Assembly: GCA_000231825.2 (NCBI GenBank)
Contig: JH720296.1
Coordinates: 124,001 to 188,000 of the forward strand
Source: Tetrahymena elliotti 4EA
Lineage: Eukaryota > Ciliophora > Oligohymenophorea > Hymenostomatida > Tetrahymenidae
Reading direction: 5' to 3'
DNA length: 64,000 nt
Both the position numbers and the translations under genes were made by a program. The notes under the pieces are model-generated. The model ran no database searches. It had not been told where the DNA came from and worked only from the letters and a program-made list of their open reading frames with translations. Position 1 is the first letter of the stretch. The number at the start of each line of letters is the position of its first letter. Shown here in pieces: positions 10,580 to 22,600 of the stretch.

Positions 10580-13160
10580 TCATTTCTTGGGAGCTTCCTT
10601 TTCTTCAGGGATAACCTTAGAAATAACACCAGCAGCAATAGTCTTACCACCTTCTCTAAGAGCGAATCTCAAACCTTTTAGTTAATTATTATTAAAATAT
10701 TTCTAAACATTAAATAATTTACCAGGAGCAACGGGGAGAGGGAAATGGAGATCGAGGTTAGCAGTTATATTATCACCAGGCATACCTAATTTATTAGCAC
10801 CGTGGATAGAGATTTGAGCAGCAACATCAGCAGTTCTCAAATAAAGTTAAGGTCTGTAACCATCGGGGAAGGGTTTCTTACGACCACCTTCTTGTTCGGT
10901 CAAGATATATAAGTTGGCTTCAATTTTTTTATGGGATTCTTGAGTACCAGGCTTACTTAAGACTTAACCTAAATTATAATGAGAAATGATAAAATTAAGT
11001 CAATCATAAAATGTGTAAAAATAATTAAAACCTCTTCTGACATCATCTCTAGTAACACCTCTAAGAAGGAGACCAACGTTGTCACCAGCTTCGGCGTAGT
11101 CAAGTTACTTTCTGAAGGTTTCAATACCTGTGATAGTAGTCTTAAGAACCTTATTGGAGTAACCAACGATTTCAATATCTTCACCAATCTTAATCTTACC
11201 AGTATCAACTGTACCAGTAACGACGGTACCTCTACCGGGAATTTAGTAAGTACCTTCGACTGACATCATGAAAGGTTTATCGACAGTTCTTTCAGGTAAA
11301 GCAATCTTTTTATCCATGGTGTCTAATAATAAGTTAATCTATTTGATAATAAAAAAAGTTAGTACTAAATTTTATCCACTGATTGTTTAAAGTCAATTAA
11401 GCGTTCATTTATTTATTTGCTTTTTGTAACATTATATTGAATATTATTTGAATGTATCCTTCCGTATGCTCAATTTCGTCAAATGTAAGGTGCATAATAA
11501 CGCCCTTGAAAGATGGCATAAAATTTTGGTGTACACTAGAAATTAATAGAAATGAGTAATTTTTCAATTAACCAAATCTATATCTCTAATGCATTTTATT
11601 CAGAATGTAAGTTCTTTTTCCATCTTTCTAATTGAAAAAATCTTAAGGTTTTGGTAGGAAATTAATATTCCACTTTTAGTTTACTCAATCCAATCTTGCA
11701 AGACGCCTTTCAGTATGAGTTTTTTACTAAAGTGGTTGTTTTGTTTGTTTATGCATTTGAAGTTTTCTAACTTCTTCAACATGATTAAATCTGCTAATAA
11801 AAATTTTTTTAAGTTCTACTAGGTTAAACCTTTTTTCAATTGGAATTAGAAAACTAATTTATTTTTTATTTGGTCTTCCTTTTTATTTGTTTAGAATCAC
11901 ATAATTGATTGCTATTTAGAAAATCTTCTTTGATTTATATAGCTATTTTATTTCTTTTTTTAAAATTCTTTATTTTTTACCTTGTTGATACCAATTTCGG
12001 GATCAGTGCCGTTAAGGGCACAAAGGGCAGAACCGAAGATGACAGGGGATTCATCACCGTTGTATTCGTATTTAGTAAGTAATTCTCTAACTTCCATTTC
12101 TACTAATTCTTAGATTTCGGGATCTTAAGCCATATCACACTTATTGACAAAGACAATAATGGTCTTGACACCGACTTATCTGCATAATAAAATATGTTCT
12201 CTAGTTTAAGGCATGACACCATCAGTAGCAGAGCAAACCAAGATACCAGCATCCATCTTAGCGGCACCTTTTAATTTGAAAATAGATTTATTTTAATAAC
12301 ATAATTGCTTAAACAATTTAAAATTTTTTATGAATTTTTTGCAAAAGGGGTTCTTGAAACTTCTGTTTTATATTCATTTTTGGAATTAAATTTATTTTAT
12401 TGATATTATGATTCATTGGTATTGCTAAATCTAGCGCATATTCTATCGGTTGCTTGGAACTTTATGTTCTATTAAAAATAAAACATCTCATGATGATGTA
12501 AAAAATCTATTAAGTGAATAATAGAGATAGGAGTTTACTAATCAATCCATATAGACTTAACATTCAATATTTTTACATTTAATTTAGTTGTAAAGCTAGG
12601 TTGTGTTTGTAATAAAAATTTTATAATTTTATTTTATTGGTTTTAGAATTGTGTTTAGATGATTGGTGGTTTAAGAAAAAAACAGAAGATTCGAAGAAAT
12701 GATATTTCCTCTTTCTAAGATTTTCTTTATTTTATTATTCTTAATTCACAAGTGTAGAGAGAACTAGCTTAAATATATCAAACTATAGGAGAAGAAAAAA
12801 ACTTTAAAATTTACCAGTAATCATATTCTTAACGTAATCGATGTGACCAGGACAATCGACGTGACCGTAATGACGGGTTTCAGTTTCGTATTCTACGGTA
12901 GCAGTGTTAATGGTAATACCTCTGGCCTTTTCTTCAGGAGCCTTATCGATAGAATCGTAAGCCATAAATTCTGCTAACTTCTTATCAGCACAAATCTTAG
13001 TGATGGCAGCAGTAAGAGTGGTCTTACCGTGATCAATGTGACCAATAGTACCAACGTTCAAGTGAGGTTTGTTTCTTTAGAACTTAGCGAAGCCAAAAGT
13101 AGGAACAGCAGAAAAAGTTCTTTAGGCAGTGGAGCCAACCTTTAAGATATTCTTAAACAT
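10580..13160 (-). CDS. TUFM: Mitochondrial translation elongation factor EF-Tu
   Basis: Five exons on the minus strand (13160-12815, 12267-11981, 11338-11032, 10968-10723, 10674-10580) encode 426 aa. A basic, hydroxylated N-terminus ([19 protein letters not shown]) looks like a mitochondrial targeting peptide. It is followed by GTPase motifs: G1 GHIDHGKT, the G2 region RGITI, G3 DCPGH and G4 NKCD. Domains 2 and 3 follow with RGTVVTGT and the C-terminal block ending [17 protein letters not shown]-Tu delivers aminoacyl-tRNA to the mitochondrial ribosome. GGT, GCT, AAG, GTC and ACC are used far more than in neighbouring genes, as expected for a highly expressed gene. Introns 1 and 2 are 547 and 642 nt, ten times the others in this gene (48-63 nt). 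Confidence 0.97.
11339..11980 (-). other. Long intron 2 of EF-Tu gene with a GC-richer island
   Basis: At 642 nt this intron is far longer than most in the window. Between about 11,440 and 11,545 it contains an island clearly richer in G and C than its surroundings, including the 8-bp palindrome GTGTACAC and short complementary segments such as GCC...GGC. On the sense strand of the host gene the island ends in an ACA-containing stretch. An intron-encoded small nucleolar RNA is possible, but I could not build a convincing H/ACA or C/D structure by eye. Confidence 0.35.
12268..12814 (-). other. Long intron 1 of EF-Tu gene
   Basis: This intron is 547 nt, with a GC-richer patch at about 12,420-12,500. 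On the plus strand, antisense to the host gene, an ATGATGA match to the C-box consensus lies near 12,490, but I find no matching D box CTGA at a suitable distance. Nothing coding is visible. The intron may contain an RNA gene or a regulatory element; the evidence is weak. Confidence 0.3.
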
Positions 13161-14254
13161 TTGTGCTTTATTTATAATTAATATTAAGACTTGTATTTAT
13201 TTATTATTTTTTAATTATTATTATTATTATTATTTTAATTATTAACTTGTTTTCCCTTTAATTTAGCTATCTTGTATAAAAATGTTTGAAATCTTTCAAA
13301 AATTAATATATCTTTCTCATTCTTTATTCATATTTCATTTACTTATTAATAATTCACGGAAACTCCTTTTCAAACACTTCTATTGCCTTTTTTAATATTT
13401 ATTATCTCACTGCATACTCATTTTATAATTCATAAACTTAATAACAAACAGGCCTTCAAAATTTTTTATATCAATAAGAGATTTTATTTTTTAATAAAAA
13501 ATAAATTATTATAAAATAAAAGTAAATTATTTTTAGAGAGACAACCAATCCTAATCTTGAATGGTTTCCTATTTGATTTAAAAACCTCATATACAAAGCT
13601 AATATGAATTAAATGAATATTCAATTAGAATGGATGGCTTTATTAATTAATAAGTCTTTTTATGTTTGCTAAGATACAATAATCAAAAAACAATCAATTA
13701 AATTTTTACCCCAATTATAATTTAAAATTGATCGATCAATCATAATTAAAGCAACTAAAAAATTTAAATGATAGAAATTTCTGAGCTATTCTTGCAGTAT
13801 TATGAGAGAGTATCAAACAAACAAATAAACTCTTAATTGATATAAAAATAAAAATTGAAAATATTTAAATAGATTTGATAACTTTGTATTTTTTGTTTTG
13901 TTTAGAAAAAAGTAATTCAATAACTAAAAATAAAAATTATTGAAAATTAGATTGAAAAACAATTTTATTTTCTCGAATTATTTTAAAAGGAAATACATTT
14001 TTTTGAAGAAATAAAATATTTTAATTATTTAATTTTTATAAGATTTATAAAAGAATAATTTATTTTATATTAGCTATTAATATTTTCTAAAATTTCAAAC
14101 TCCTAACAGATTTACAATATTCTATATAGAATATTTATTCGTTAAAATCAAATTAAGAATTTGTTGTTTACAGGCTATTTCACAAGATTGCTAATTAAGA
14201 GAAATTGAGATTGAAAAAAGAACAATAATAGATTAAAATACTCTGCTAAGTAGT
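13161..14254. other. Divergent AT-rich spacer, possible missed exon
   Basis: Promoter region shared by EF-Tu (minus) and the coiled-coil gene (plus). A short open frame starts with ATG at about 13,768 (MIEISELFLQYYERVS...), and an acceptor-like TTTACAG lies near 14,173. The reading frame of the downstream gene is open from there, so this spacer may contain the true first exon of that gene. Confidence 0.4.
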
Positions 14255-17099
14255 ATGAATAACAATTAAAAATACAAATAGAGTTTAGGAGATAACTCAA
14301 GTAAAAGTAGACAAAATAGAAATTTTGACATATTGCTTAGCTAGTTAAGTTCTAGTAATCTTTAATAACATAATTAGGATCAGTATTCTACTATTAATTC
14401 TGACTTATCAGAAACAGTTTAAATTAAAAATGAATTTCAAAATTTTGGTTATGGAAAGGGCCTTTTAGATAAATTTGTATAATAAAAATAGATTTAAGAG
14501 TTTACTGGAAAGTTAAATCGCCTTTTTTTCAGTTATGCCTTTTAGAGAATCAAATAATTATATTCATATTAATAAAAATTGGACAATTCAATTATCAAAA
14601 CTTAATAAAAATAAGCATTTAATTGTTATAAGACCCCTACTAGAGAAAATTTACAGTTAAGGATGTTTAATACCTCTGAAAAAAGTTACTAAATAAGCAC
14701 AGGGTATACAGATAACATATTTTAAGAAGATGCTTTAAGGAAAGATTAAATGAGTACAAAAAATTTCAAAGAAATTTAGGATAATGAAAAAGATTTAATG
14801 GTGAAAGAGCTGAAATTAAGGTTGAATAATTAAGAATCAGTCATATCAGAATTAAACTATCAAATTAAGTCATTAAATGAGTAGTTCAAGCAGGATAGAT
14901 TAAACGCAATTCAATTTGATGCTCAATAGAAATAGTGTATTGAATAAGATGAAATTAAAATGTTAGAGGAAGAATTGCTGCTACATTAATAAGATAATGA
15001 TAGACTCAACAGCCAAATATCAGATTTAACATATCAAAATAATATTTTGTAAGAAAAAGTAAAGGATTATGATAAGCTTTTAAAAAATGAAAACTCCAGC
15101 AAAAATGAACTTCTTTAAAGAATAAAAGAATAATAAAAAATGATAGATGAAAAGACAAACAAAAATATTGAATTGTAAAATGAGTTATTATTTTTTCTTT
15201 AGAATAAAAATAAAATTGAAGAGGAAGCCAACTCAAAATCTATTATTGAAAATTATTTGTCATAGATAAAAGAATTAAAGAATTAATTAACCAATTTACA
15301 AAATTAAAATGAAATTCTAAGAGAACACAACTAAGTTCTATTTTAAGAAAAAGAGATTAGTTTATGCATTATGAATTAATTAGAATAAAAGCTAGATCAA
15401 GAAAAACTTCAACAAAGTTAATTACTAGATCAAAGATAAAAGTAGATAACTGAAAGAGAAAAATAGTTTTAATTTAAAATTTAAGAATTAGAAAGTAAAC
15501 TCAAACAATCATTAAAGTAATAGCAAGAGGAATCTGTAGTTTCTAAAAATATCAATGAGTATCAAATGAAGCTTTAAAGGCTCAAAGAAAAAAGTTACAA
15601 TTTAGCATTTAAACTTTTAAGTAAGACACTTAATTCAAAAAATTAAACTACTGCTTTTAAGAAGATGAAAGATTTGTAGTTAGAGCGTATTAACCACAGA
15701 AGTGTAAATAATAGGAGTTAATCAAAATCTCCAGTTAATAAATCTGGTAATAAGAGGGATTTAAGTCCTATAAAAGATAAAACTTATATTGAAAGAAGAA
15801 GATTAGTCAGTATTGGAGTGTTTTTATTTATGAAGTATAAAAAAGTAATGCTAAGGATTTACTTTTCTAAATTAAAATTTTTGAACAAATTGCAAATATA
15901 AAAAGAACGCTTTGAATTACAAAACAAATTCAATTATTTCATAAATTAAAATGAAAAAAAGAAATGCTTACAAATATTCAAAACTTGGAGATTAAAAATG
16001 AAGCTAAATAGGTTTACTAAAATTATTTAAAATTTTCAAAATAAAAAATATTTGATCTCAGCATATAATTGTATCATATAGAATGGTGAGTAATCTAAGA
16101 ACAATCAAAAAACTATGCAATTCTGCTCCAAACTTTGCAATTTTATCATTAATTTATCAAAAAAACAACTTCATTTAGCCTTTAGCACTCTTGAAGCCAA
16201 TAGATTGTTACATAATCATAAACTAAACTCACTCTAGATTGTCTTAGTCAAAAATTTAATTAAATAAAAAAAAGATGCACTTATAACGTATTTCTCGTAA
16301 TTAACAATTAATCTTGTAAAGCCAAATTCATCTAAAATTATTAATTTTTTACTAGGAAATGGAAATAATTCCGTGAAGAGTAAGCAATCAAAGAGTTAGC
16401 TAATCATGAAAGTGACAGTATTCAAGAAAGATAAAACAAATTGAATGAAGAAGTGAATAACTTTTTTTAACCATTTCAACAAAGGTATTTATATTTTTTT
16501 GGAATTAATTATTATCTACAAATTTAGCTTTTATTTTTACTATTAAAAAATTAAGGCAAACCTAACTTTCTCTTGAAAAATTAAAACTAATAAGAAACGC
16601 TAACAATAATAACTTTGAAAGTACTTAGAGATTTGCTATTCCTTACAACTAAGAATGGTCATTTAGAGATAATAAACAGCTATCTGAAATCAATTTTAAT
16701 AATCATTTTCTTAAAAATTTCAAAAAAGATAATTAAAGCTAGAAAGCATTGTAATTAAATGAATGTGACTTCAATTAGGAAAATATGCTTTATTCTAATG
16801 ATATTTATAGAAAAAATCTAAGCAGTCGAAGTTGTAAAAGCCATATTTCTTCTCAAAGCTCAAATAAATCTTAAAATTCTAGATAAAGCTCTTACATAAA
16901 TTAAAATGGAGGTGAAAGATCACCTTGTATCTCTTACTCTGATCAATTACTATAAAGTAATATATAAAATAAATATTTATACTAAAACAACAACAACAAC
17001 ACTAAAAATAAATAACCTAATAATGAAGGATAAACTAACAGTTCAGAATAAAGTGTGTATAGTGAAACATTTTAAGAATAGAGAAACTTTTACAAATGA
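14255..17099 (+). CDS. Long coiled-coil protein with Sfi1-like Trp/Lys repeats
   Basis: Exons 14255-16296, 16356-16484 and 16556-17099 give 904 aa ending at TGA. After an Asn/Ser/Gln-rich N-terminus, about residues 160-480 are a long coiled coil rich in Glu, Lys, Gln and Leu. The next part contains several aromatic/basic helices (YFSKLKFLNKL, CLQIFKTWRLKMK, ITYFSKWKQFREEQ) that resemble centrin-binding Sfi1-type repeats, though weakly. The C-terminal 180 residues are Ser/Asn/Gln-rich. A basal-body or cytoskeletal role is inference from this architecture only. The frame is open upstream of the chosen ATG back to an acceptor-like TTTACAG at about 14,173, so the protein may be longer at its N-terminus. 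The 59-nt intron at 16297 is needed to keep the frame. Confidence 0.7.
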
Positions 17100-17855
17100 A
17101 AAAAAAATCATATTATTTAATCTTTTATTAAATACTACTTTTTTAAAAGCAAATAACAATATAAAATAATATTAAACTAATTAATTAGAAACATCTTTGT
17201 TAATTAATTATAGATTTTTGTAAATGAATACATTAATAATTGTATATATAAATTAATGTTTATTGTAAATTAGAGTTAATTAAGGTATAAAATTAAACCA
17301 GCAAAAAATTGTCCAATTGATGTTTCTATTTATTAAATTTGTTAATCTATCAGTATAAAATTATATTGATTTATTTACTTTTAACTTGAAATAAATACCT
17401 TTAATTTGATTAATCCAACTAGAACTTTAATATGTAATACACCTATTAAAAATTTTATAAACTCATTTACTCTTTCATCTTCTTTATTTCTAATTCACAG
17501 AATTTTTAAATAAATAAACAAAAATAGTTTCAAATAAAGAACTTAAGTTTAATCTCTTCATATTTAAAAAAAATGTTTAAAAATAAAACTTCTTTTGAAA
17601 TTATTACTAAAAATTGCTTTTGTTTATTATTCATACTTAATGAGTGACTTAAAAAGAATTGAAGATAATTAATATGTAAATTTAATACAATCAAAAATAT
17701 TAAATTAAGAGATTTCATGAAAACAAAAGTATCAAAGTTAAAATTTTATTTAGTTGATTAAAAAAAATTAAATATTAAGCAAAATTTTATGCTACTTACT
17801 CACTTACAAATTCCTTTTATGGGTAGTTCTAACAGAAAATAGTGATTAATTGTAA
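17100..17855. other. AT-rich spacer
   Basis: No gene or repeat is visible on either strand. A 62-codon minus-strand frame at 17530-17718 has no coding character beyond its AT composition. Confidence 0.5.
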
Positions 17856-18387
17856 ATGAAATATTCTCTTTTGCTAAGAGAAAAAGAGCTTACTAAAATA
17901 TAAGGTATCAACCCTCTATCGCTTTTGTTAGTAATAGTGCTAAAAAAACTATACCCATCTCAGATATTTTTGTTGATGTTGCATATATTTACAGCAATCT
18001 GTAGGTGCCTAACAAATTTGTGGATTCAATTATCAGATTGAAAATATCGAAGATAAGAAGCACTGTTTTAACAATTTAAACAATATTACCAAAAGTATTA
18101 ACTCAACAATTGCTCATTTTTAGTAAAAAAATTTTACAAATATTGCAAATGAAGTTAAAGAAATTTTCTCTAACTCTTTTGAAATTTATAATAAGTCCAA
18201 AATTAACAAAAAGCCATTTCTTTAAGCTTATAACTAAAGCTTTAGCAACACCTAAGAATTTTCTGAAAACTTAAATACCCTTATTTCAGATATTCAAAGC
18301 GAAAAAAGCAATCAAAAACTTAATTCCTAATTACAAAAGTCTCTTGGATTCCTTTAACTAACCTCATTAAATGAACTTAAATATTGA
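17856..18387 (+). CDS. Small hypothetical protein, 155 aa
   Basis: Exons 17856-17930 and 17995-18387 join in phase 0 across a 64-nt GTAATA...TTTACAG intron and end at TGA. The N-terminus (MKYSLLLREKELTKIQGINPLSLLLQ) is amphipathic; the rest is polar and helical in composition, with Asn, Lys and Gln dominant and one small Gly/Cys-bearing patch (GAQQICGFNYQ). No membrane segment, signal peptide or known motif is recognised. A different frame over the same region is also long because of AT bias, but only this one joins cleanly to an ATG and shows the Gln/Asn/Ser usage of its neighbours. Function unknown. Confidence 0.6.
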
Positions 18388-19692
18388 TTTTAGCACCTAA
18401 CCTTTAAATATGCATTTAGGACTTTAAAATGATTAGAACATGTTATGATAAATATAAATGAAAAGAAATTAACCTAAATTATCTAAGATGCTTCCTCTCT
18501 CATTTCATTAATATTTTATTCCTTGTATCAATGTCACCTCAAAAAATCCATCACTAAGTGACTTAAAAATGATTAATGAAAATTAATATTTAAGCCAAAA
18601 ATTTTAATTTTATTTATTTACTTTAAGTGTGTTTTGTTACATTGTTACTTTGTGATATTTAAAATAAAAACTTATTTATTTTTCCTTCATTACAATTTTA
18701 TTTAAGTCTTTTAGCTTTTTATGTATTCTGAAATTAAAAAAATTATGACTAAAATTTAATTAGATATTCCAAGAAAATATTAAATATTGATAGACTTTTA
18801 ATAAGTATCGATATTAATTTTTTGTATAATTTTTTGAGAAATATCAACTAATAAATTATTTTTTAAATTTGTTTGCTAAAAAGTAAGGAAATTTAAATAT
18901 TTTAGGTTAATGGTTTTATCCAAAATACTTAATTGTATTTGAAAAGTATGTATATATTAATCTATTAATCTACTAATAAGTATCTAGATGCTTTTTATTA
19001 AAAAATGATACAAAAATACAATAAATAGAGCATCTGAAAAGATACATTTGGTTTAATTTACTGAAATATTAACTTTTTATTAAGTTTTCTTGGTTAAAAA
19101 GTATTCACAAGTTAAAAAAAAATATCAGTTAAGTTAATTTATTCATCATATTTTACTCTAATATTACATTATTCTCTTATATGTAAGACTGTTTGCTTAG
19201 ATTTATGTTAAGTATAAAAAAATATAAAGATTAGAATTTATACCAATATTACTTGAAACAATTAGAAAGTAAAATAATTTTAAGTATTCTTGAGTGATGT
19301 TATTTTGGTAAAATCTGCTGTTAGATTAATGCATTTTATGAAATTAAATTAGATATAAAGGCACTAAAAAATTATGTGGCTTTCAATACTTAATTATGTA
19401 AAGAGTTAGAGTAGAAAAAAGAATAAATTTCCAAGTTATGTTTGATTGTTTGGATAATATTTAATTAGATAGATAAAGATCTCACATTTACTTATAATTT
19501 TGTGAAAAAGAAATATTAATTATAAATAGACCTTAATCTACACTCAAAGAATACTATTTTTTTTATATAAAAGTTTAGATAACTCACTCAAAGCAAGTTA
19601 AAATGAATTTAACTTCAGTAATACAAGAGGGGATTGAAAAGAATAGTACATAGTACTATAATAAGTTTACTTTAATATTTTTAAGTTCAAAA
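18388..19692. other. AT-rich spacer, 1.3 kb
   Basis: Nothing coding found. Around 18,985-19,040 an imperfect inverted repeat (AGATGC...GCATCT arms extended by A/T pairs) could form a hairpin. Otherwise the sequence is featureless; it should include the promoter of the histidine-kinase-like gene. Confidence 0.45.
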
Positions 19693-22600
19693 ATGGAGAA
19701 AGATTATAGACATGATAGTTAAAAAAAGAATCGATTTTAGTTGCGTACAATATTATTATGCTTAGGTGTTTTTGGGGTAGTAATTGTGATTTGGAGCTTG
19801 GTTTATTATTCTTAATTTTTGATTCCTTCAACTGTAAGTGTAGGGTTGAATATCTTAGGATATTTTATTGTAAAATATTTCCCTTTTTAGTTGATTGAAG
19901 CATAGATTACATTTTTTAGTATCTTTAATTAGATAATATATGATATGTTGATATCAGGGTCAGATGCTATGAATACTAAAAATATAATTCTAGGAGAGTT
20001 TTTTATAACAGTAACTATTTGTATATTTTTTAGGACTCGAATATTTTTACTTGATTGTCTTTTGGTTTTAGTAACTCGAATTATTCATTTGGTTTTTCTA
20101 GGAAAGCTCTACAAAGAAGAAATGGAAGTAGCTTCTATTACTTTTCTCATTATTACTCAAGGTAAAATTTATAGACTAAGTTATTAATTTGGTAAAATCC
20201 TTGAAAATTGTAATGATCATCAATAATAATCATCTGGTTATATCATTATTTTAGGATTTATATTGATTTTTTAAGTAACAACAAAAACTTTTCATAATTT
20301 TTAAACAAAATAAATAAGATTTTCAACAAAATTTTTGTAAAGCTTACTTACAAATTTAATATTTACAGCAAAAATACTTCAAAATAAAAAATTTTTAAGC
20401 AGAAATATAAAATCAGTATATGAAATTAAATAATTCTGTCATTTGTCAATATTTAATAAAATGTGATAATTGTGGTAATTAAAATAGAGATTACAGTCAA
20501 AATTAACTGAATTAAATATTCTTTTTTTCAACTTATATTTATTTTTTTAAATTTAATCAAATTAGTCTTTATTGTTTTCTTCTATTTTTTTCAGTCTGAG
20601 AAAAACGATAGAGAGAAGTACTTATTAAAAAATAGTCATGATTAGTGGTCTGAAATAGTAGATAAAGTCCTTCCAGTAAATATAATCATATCTAAATTTA
20701 ACTAGAGGACATGCGAAATTATTTTGGGTAATTTATTTTCGTACATAAACAAATATATTATTTCATTTCATTTTTATATTAGGAACATTAATAAATTTTA
20801 AGTATCATTAACCAATTCTTTTTTAATTGATTAATACATTGTTTCATTAAATAAAAATAGGCTGCTGCAACACAAATTGTTCAAAGATTTTTAAAATTAA
20901 AGATAATGAGTCATATAATTAAATGCTGCTTAAAATTAAGATAGGGAGTAATGAAAATGAAAGTAGCCAAACACTTCGAGATTATGTGCTAAATAAACAT
21001 TTCTCTATTGCTGAAAGGCTTAGGATGTCTCGTGATAAAAGCACAGCTAATATCAGCCTAAATGAAATAGACAACTAATTAAAAAGTGTACTTGCTTTAG
21101 GTAATACATCTGGTAAAAAAAGATAAACAGAAGATTATATGAATTCTAATATTCACTAAATTAATGAAGATAAACCTAAATAATTTTCCATTAAAAGTCT
21201 CAATAATTTGAATGGAAATGGGGGTAAACATATTTATGGAGGCTCTGCTAGTGATCACTACAATCGTGTTGAAAGCTTGATAGGATACTATAGAGAGAAG
21301 GAATTTGCAAGCGCTAAAAAATACAAAATTAAGATATACACCGTTTAAGGTGATTATCAATCCTCTTTAGTGCTGAGTATAGAAGATAAAAGCCATAAAT
21401 CGACACTTAAATTTTAAAAAGATCTATTTTCGAATACTAACATTGTCTTTCAAAAGACACTTACTCATTTTTAAGGCCTAGTTAAAAAAGCAATGACAGG
21501 TCTTAATGAAGTTAGTAGCAAAAATATTCCTACTTTGGTACTCTATAATACTCTACTTTTAAATATATAAATAAATAACATCAAAGATTATTTGCAAAAT
21601 ATGCAAGGCTTATCTTAATCTAAAGAGAGTAAAGATAAAGATGATGACAAAATGCAAAGCAGTGCTAAATTATTTTTTAGAGGTACAAATAAATTTTTTA
21701 ATATAGAAACTCTAGGTCTGTAAGAAATGCTAGCCTAACTTGAAAAGCTAATGAAAAAAGTATGTCAAGAAAAGCAAATTTAATTTATTCTAATCAATGA
21801 AACTCCTGAAGATTAAGTCATTGTTACTGATAAGAATAGACTTTATAGAGTTTTAGTTAACTACATAAGTAATTCAATAGAATTCACATCAAAAGGGTAT
21901 ATTTAGCTGAAAGTATCTAATACAAATAGTCTAGGATTATAGACTATTAAATTTTAAATTATTGATAGTGGCAAAGGAATAAATCCAAAATTTGAATCCA
22001 CAAGAGCATCAAATGCAATTGGTACTGATTTTAAGTCTAACATACCTTCTGATGAAGATATTTCAGCTGTAGCACCTAGAGCAAAGCTGAAATAAAGTAC
22101 TAATATATTTGCTTTTTCAGGCGCCATAAATACTGAAAGAGAGAAAAAAATTTAATTTAACATACAAAACTCATAGGCGAAGAATGTTGCTAATATTAAT
22201 GCAATGGAAGAGAGTGTTGCTATTGATAGTAGTATGATTAATTTAACATAAGAAAATAAAAATAGCTAGATTAACTCATAACCTTCAGCACAAGTATAGC
22301 AGAAATAATTAGGTTTAGGGATAGGATTAGCAGTTTGCAAGTTTTTAGTTAACAAATTAGGACCAAGCTTCCCGAAAATATTCTCTAAGCCAGGTATTGG
22401 AACGAATGTTACCTTTGAAGTATACTAAGATTTAAAAGTGATAATTAATTCAGGAAATCATAAGAACTCTTTCATTAACTAACCAATTTTACCTTCCTAA
22501 TAAAGAAGACACAAGAATTCTAGCTTTAGCATGTTTCATAATAATAATATTTAGAACTCTTATAATTAGTAAAACCCTATGGTTAATTCCACTCAAATTC

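Noticed and set aside
10969..11263. Overlapping ORFs on both strands (79 and 94 codons)
   Set aside because: Both are out-of-frame or antisense readings of EF-Tu exon 3 plus intron.
12480..12500. C/D-box snoRNA from the ATGATGA match in EF-Tu intron 1
   Set aside because: It lies on the strand opposite to the host gene and has no D box CTGA at a usable distance.
18985..19040. Imperfect hairpin as a non-coding RNA gene
   Set aside because: Only six G/C-containing base pairs are secure; the rest is A/T pairing expected by chance in this composition.
21097..21360. Minus-strand 87-codon ORF
   Set aside because: Antisense to the large exon of the histidine-kinase-like gene.
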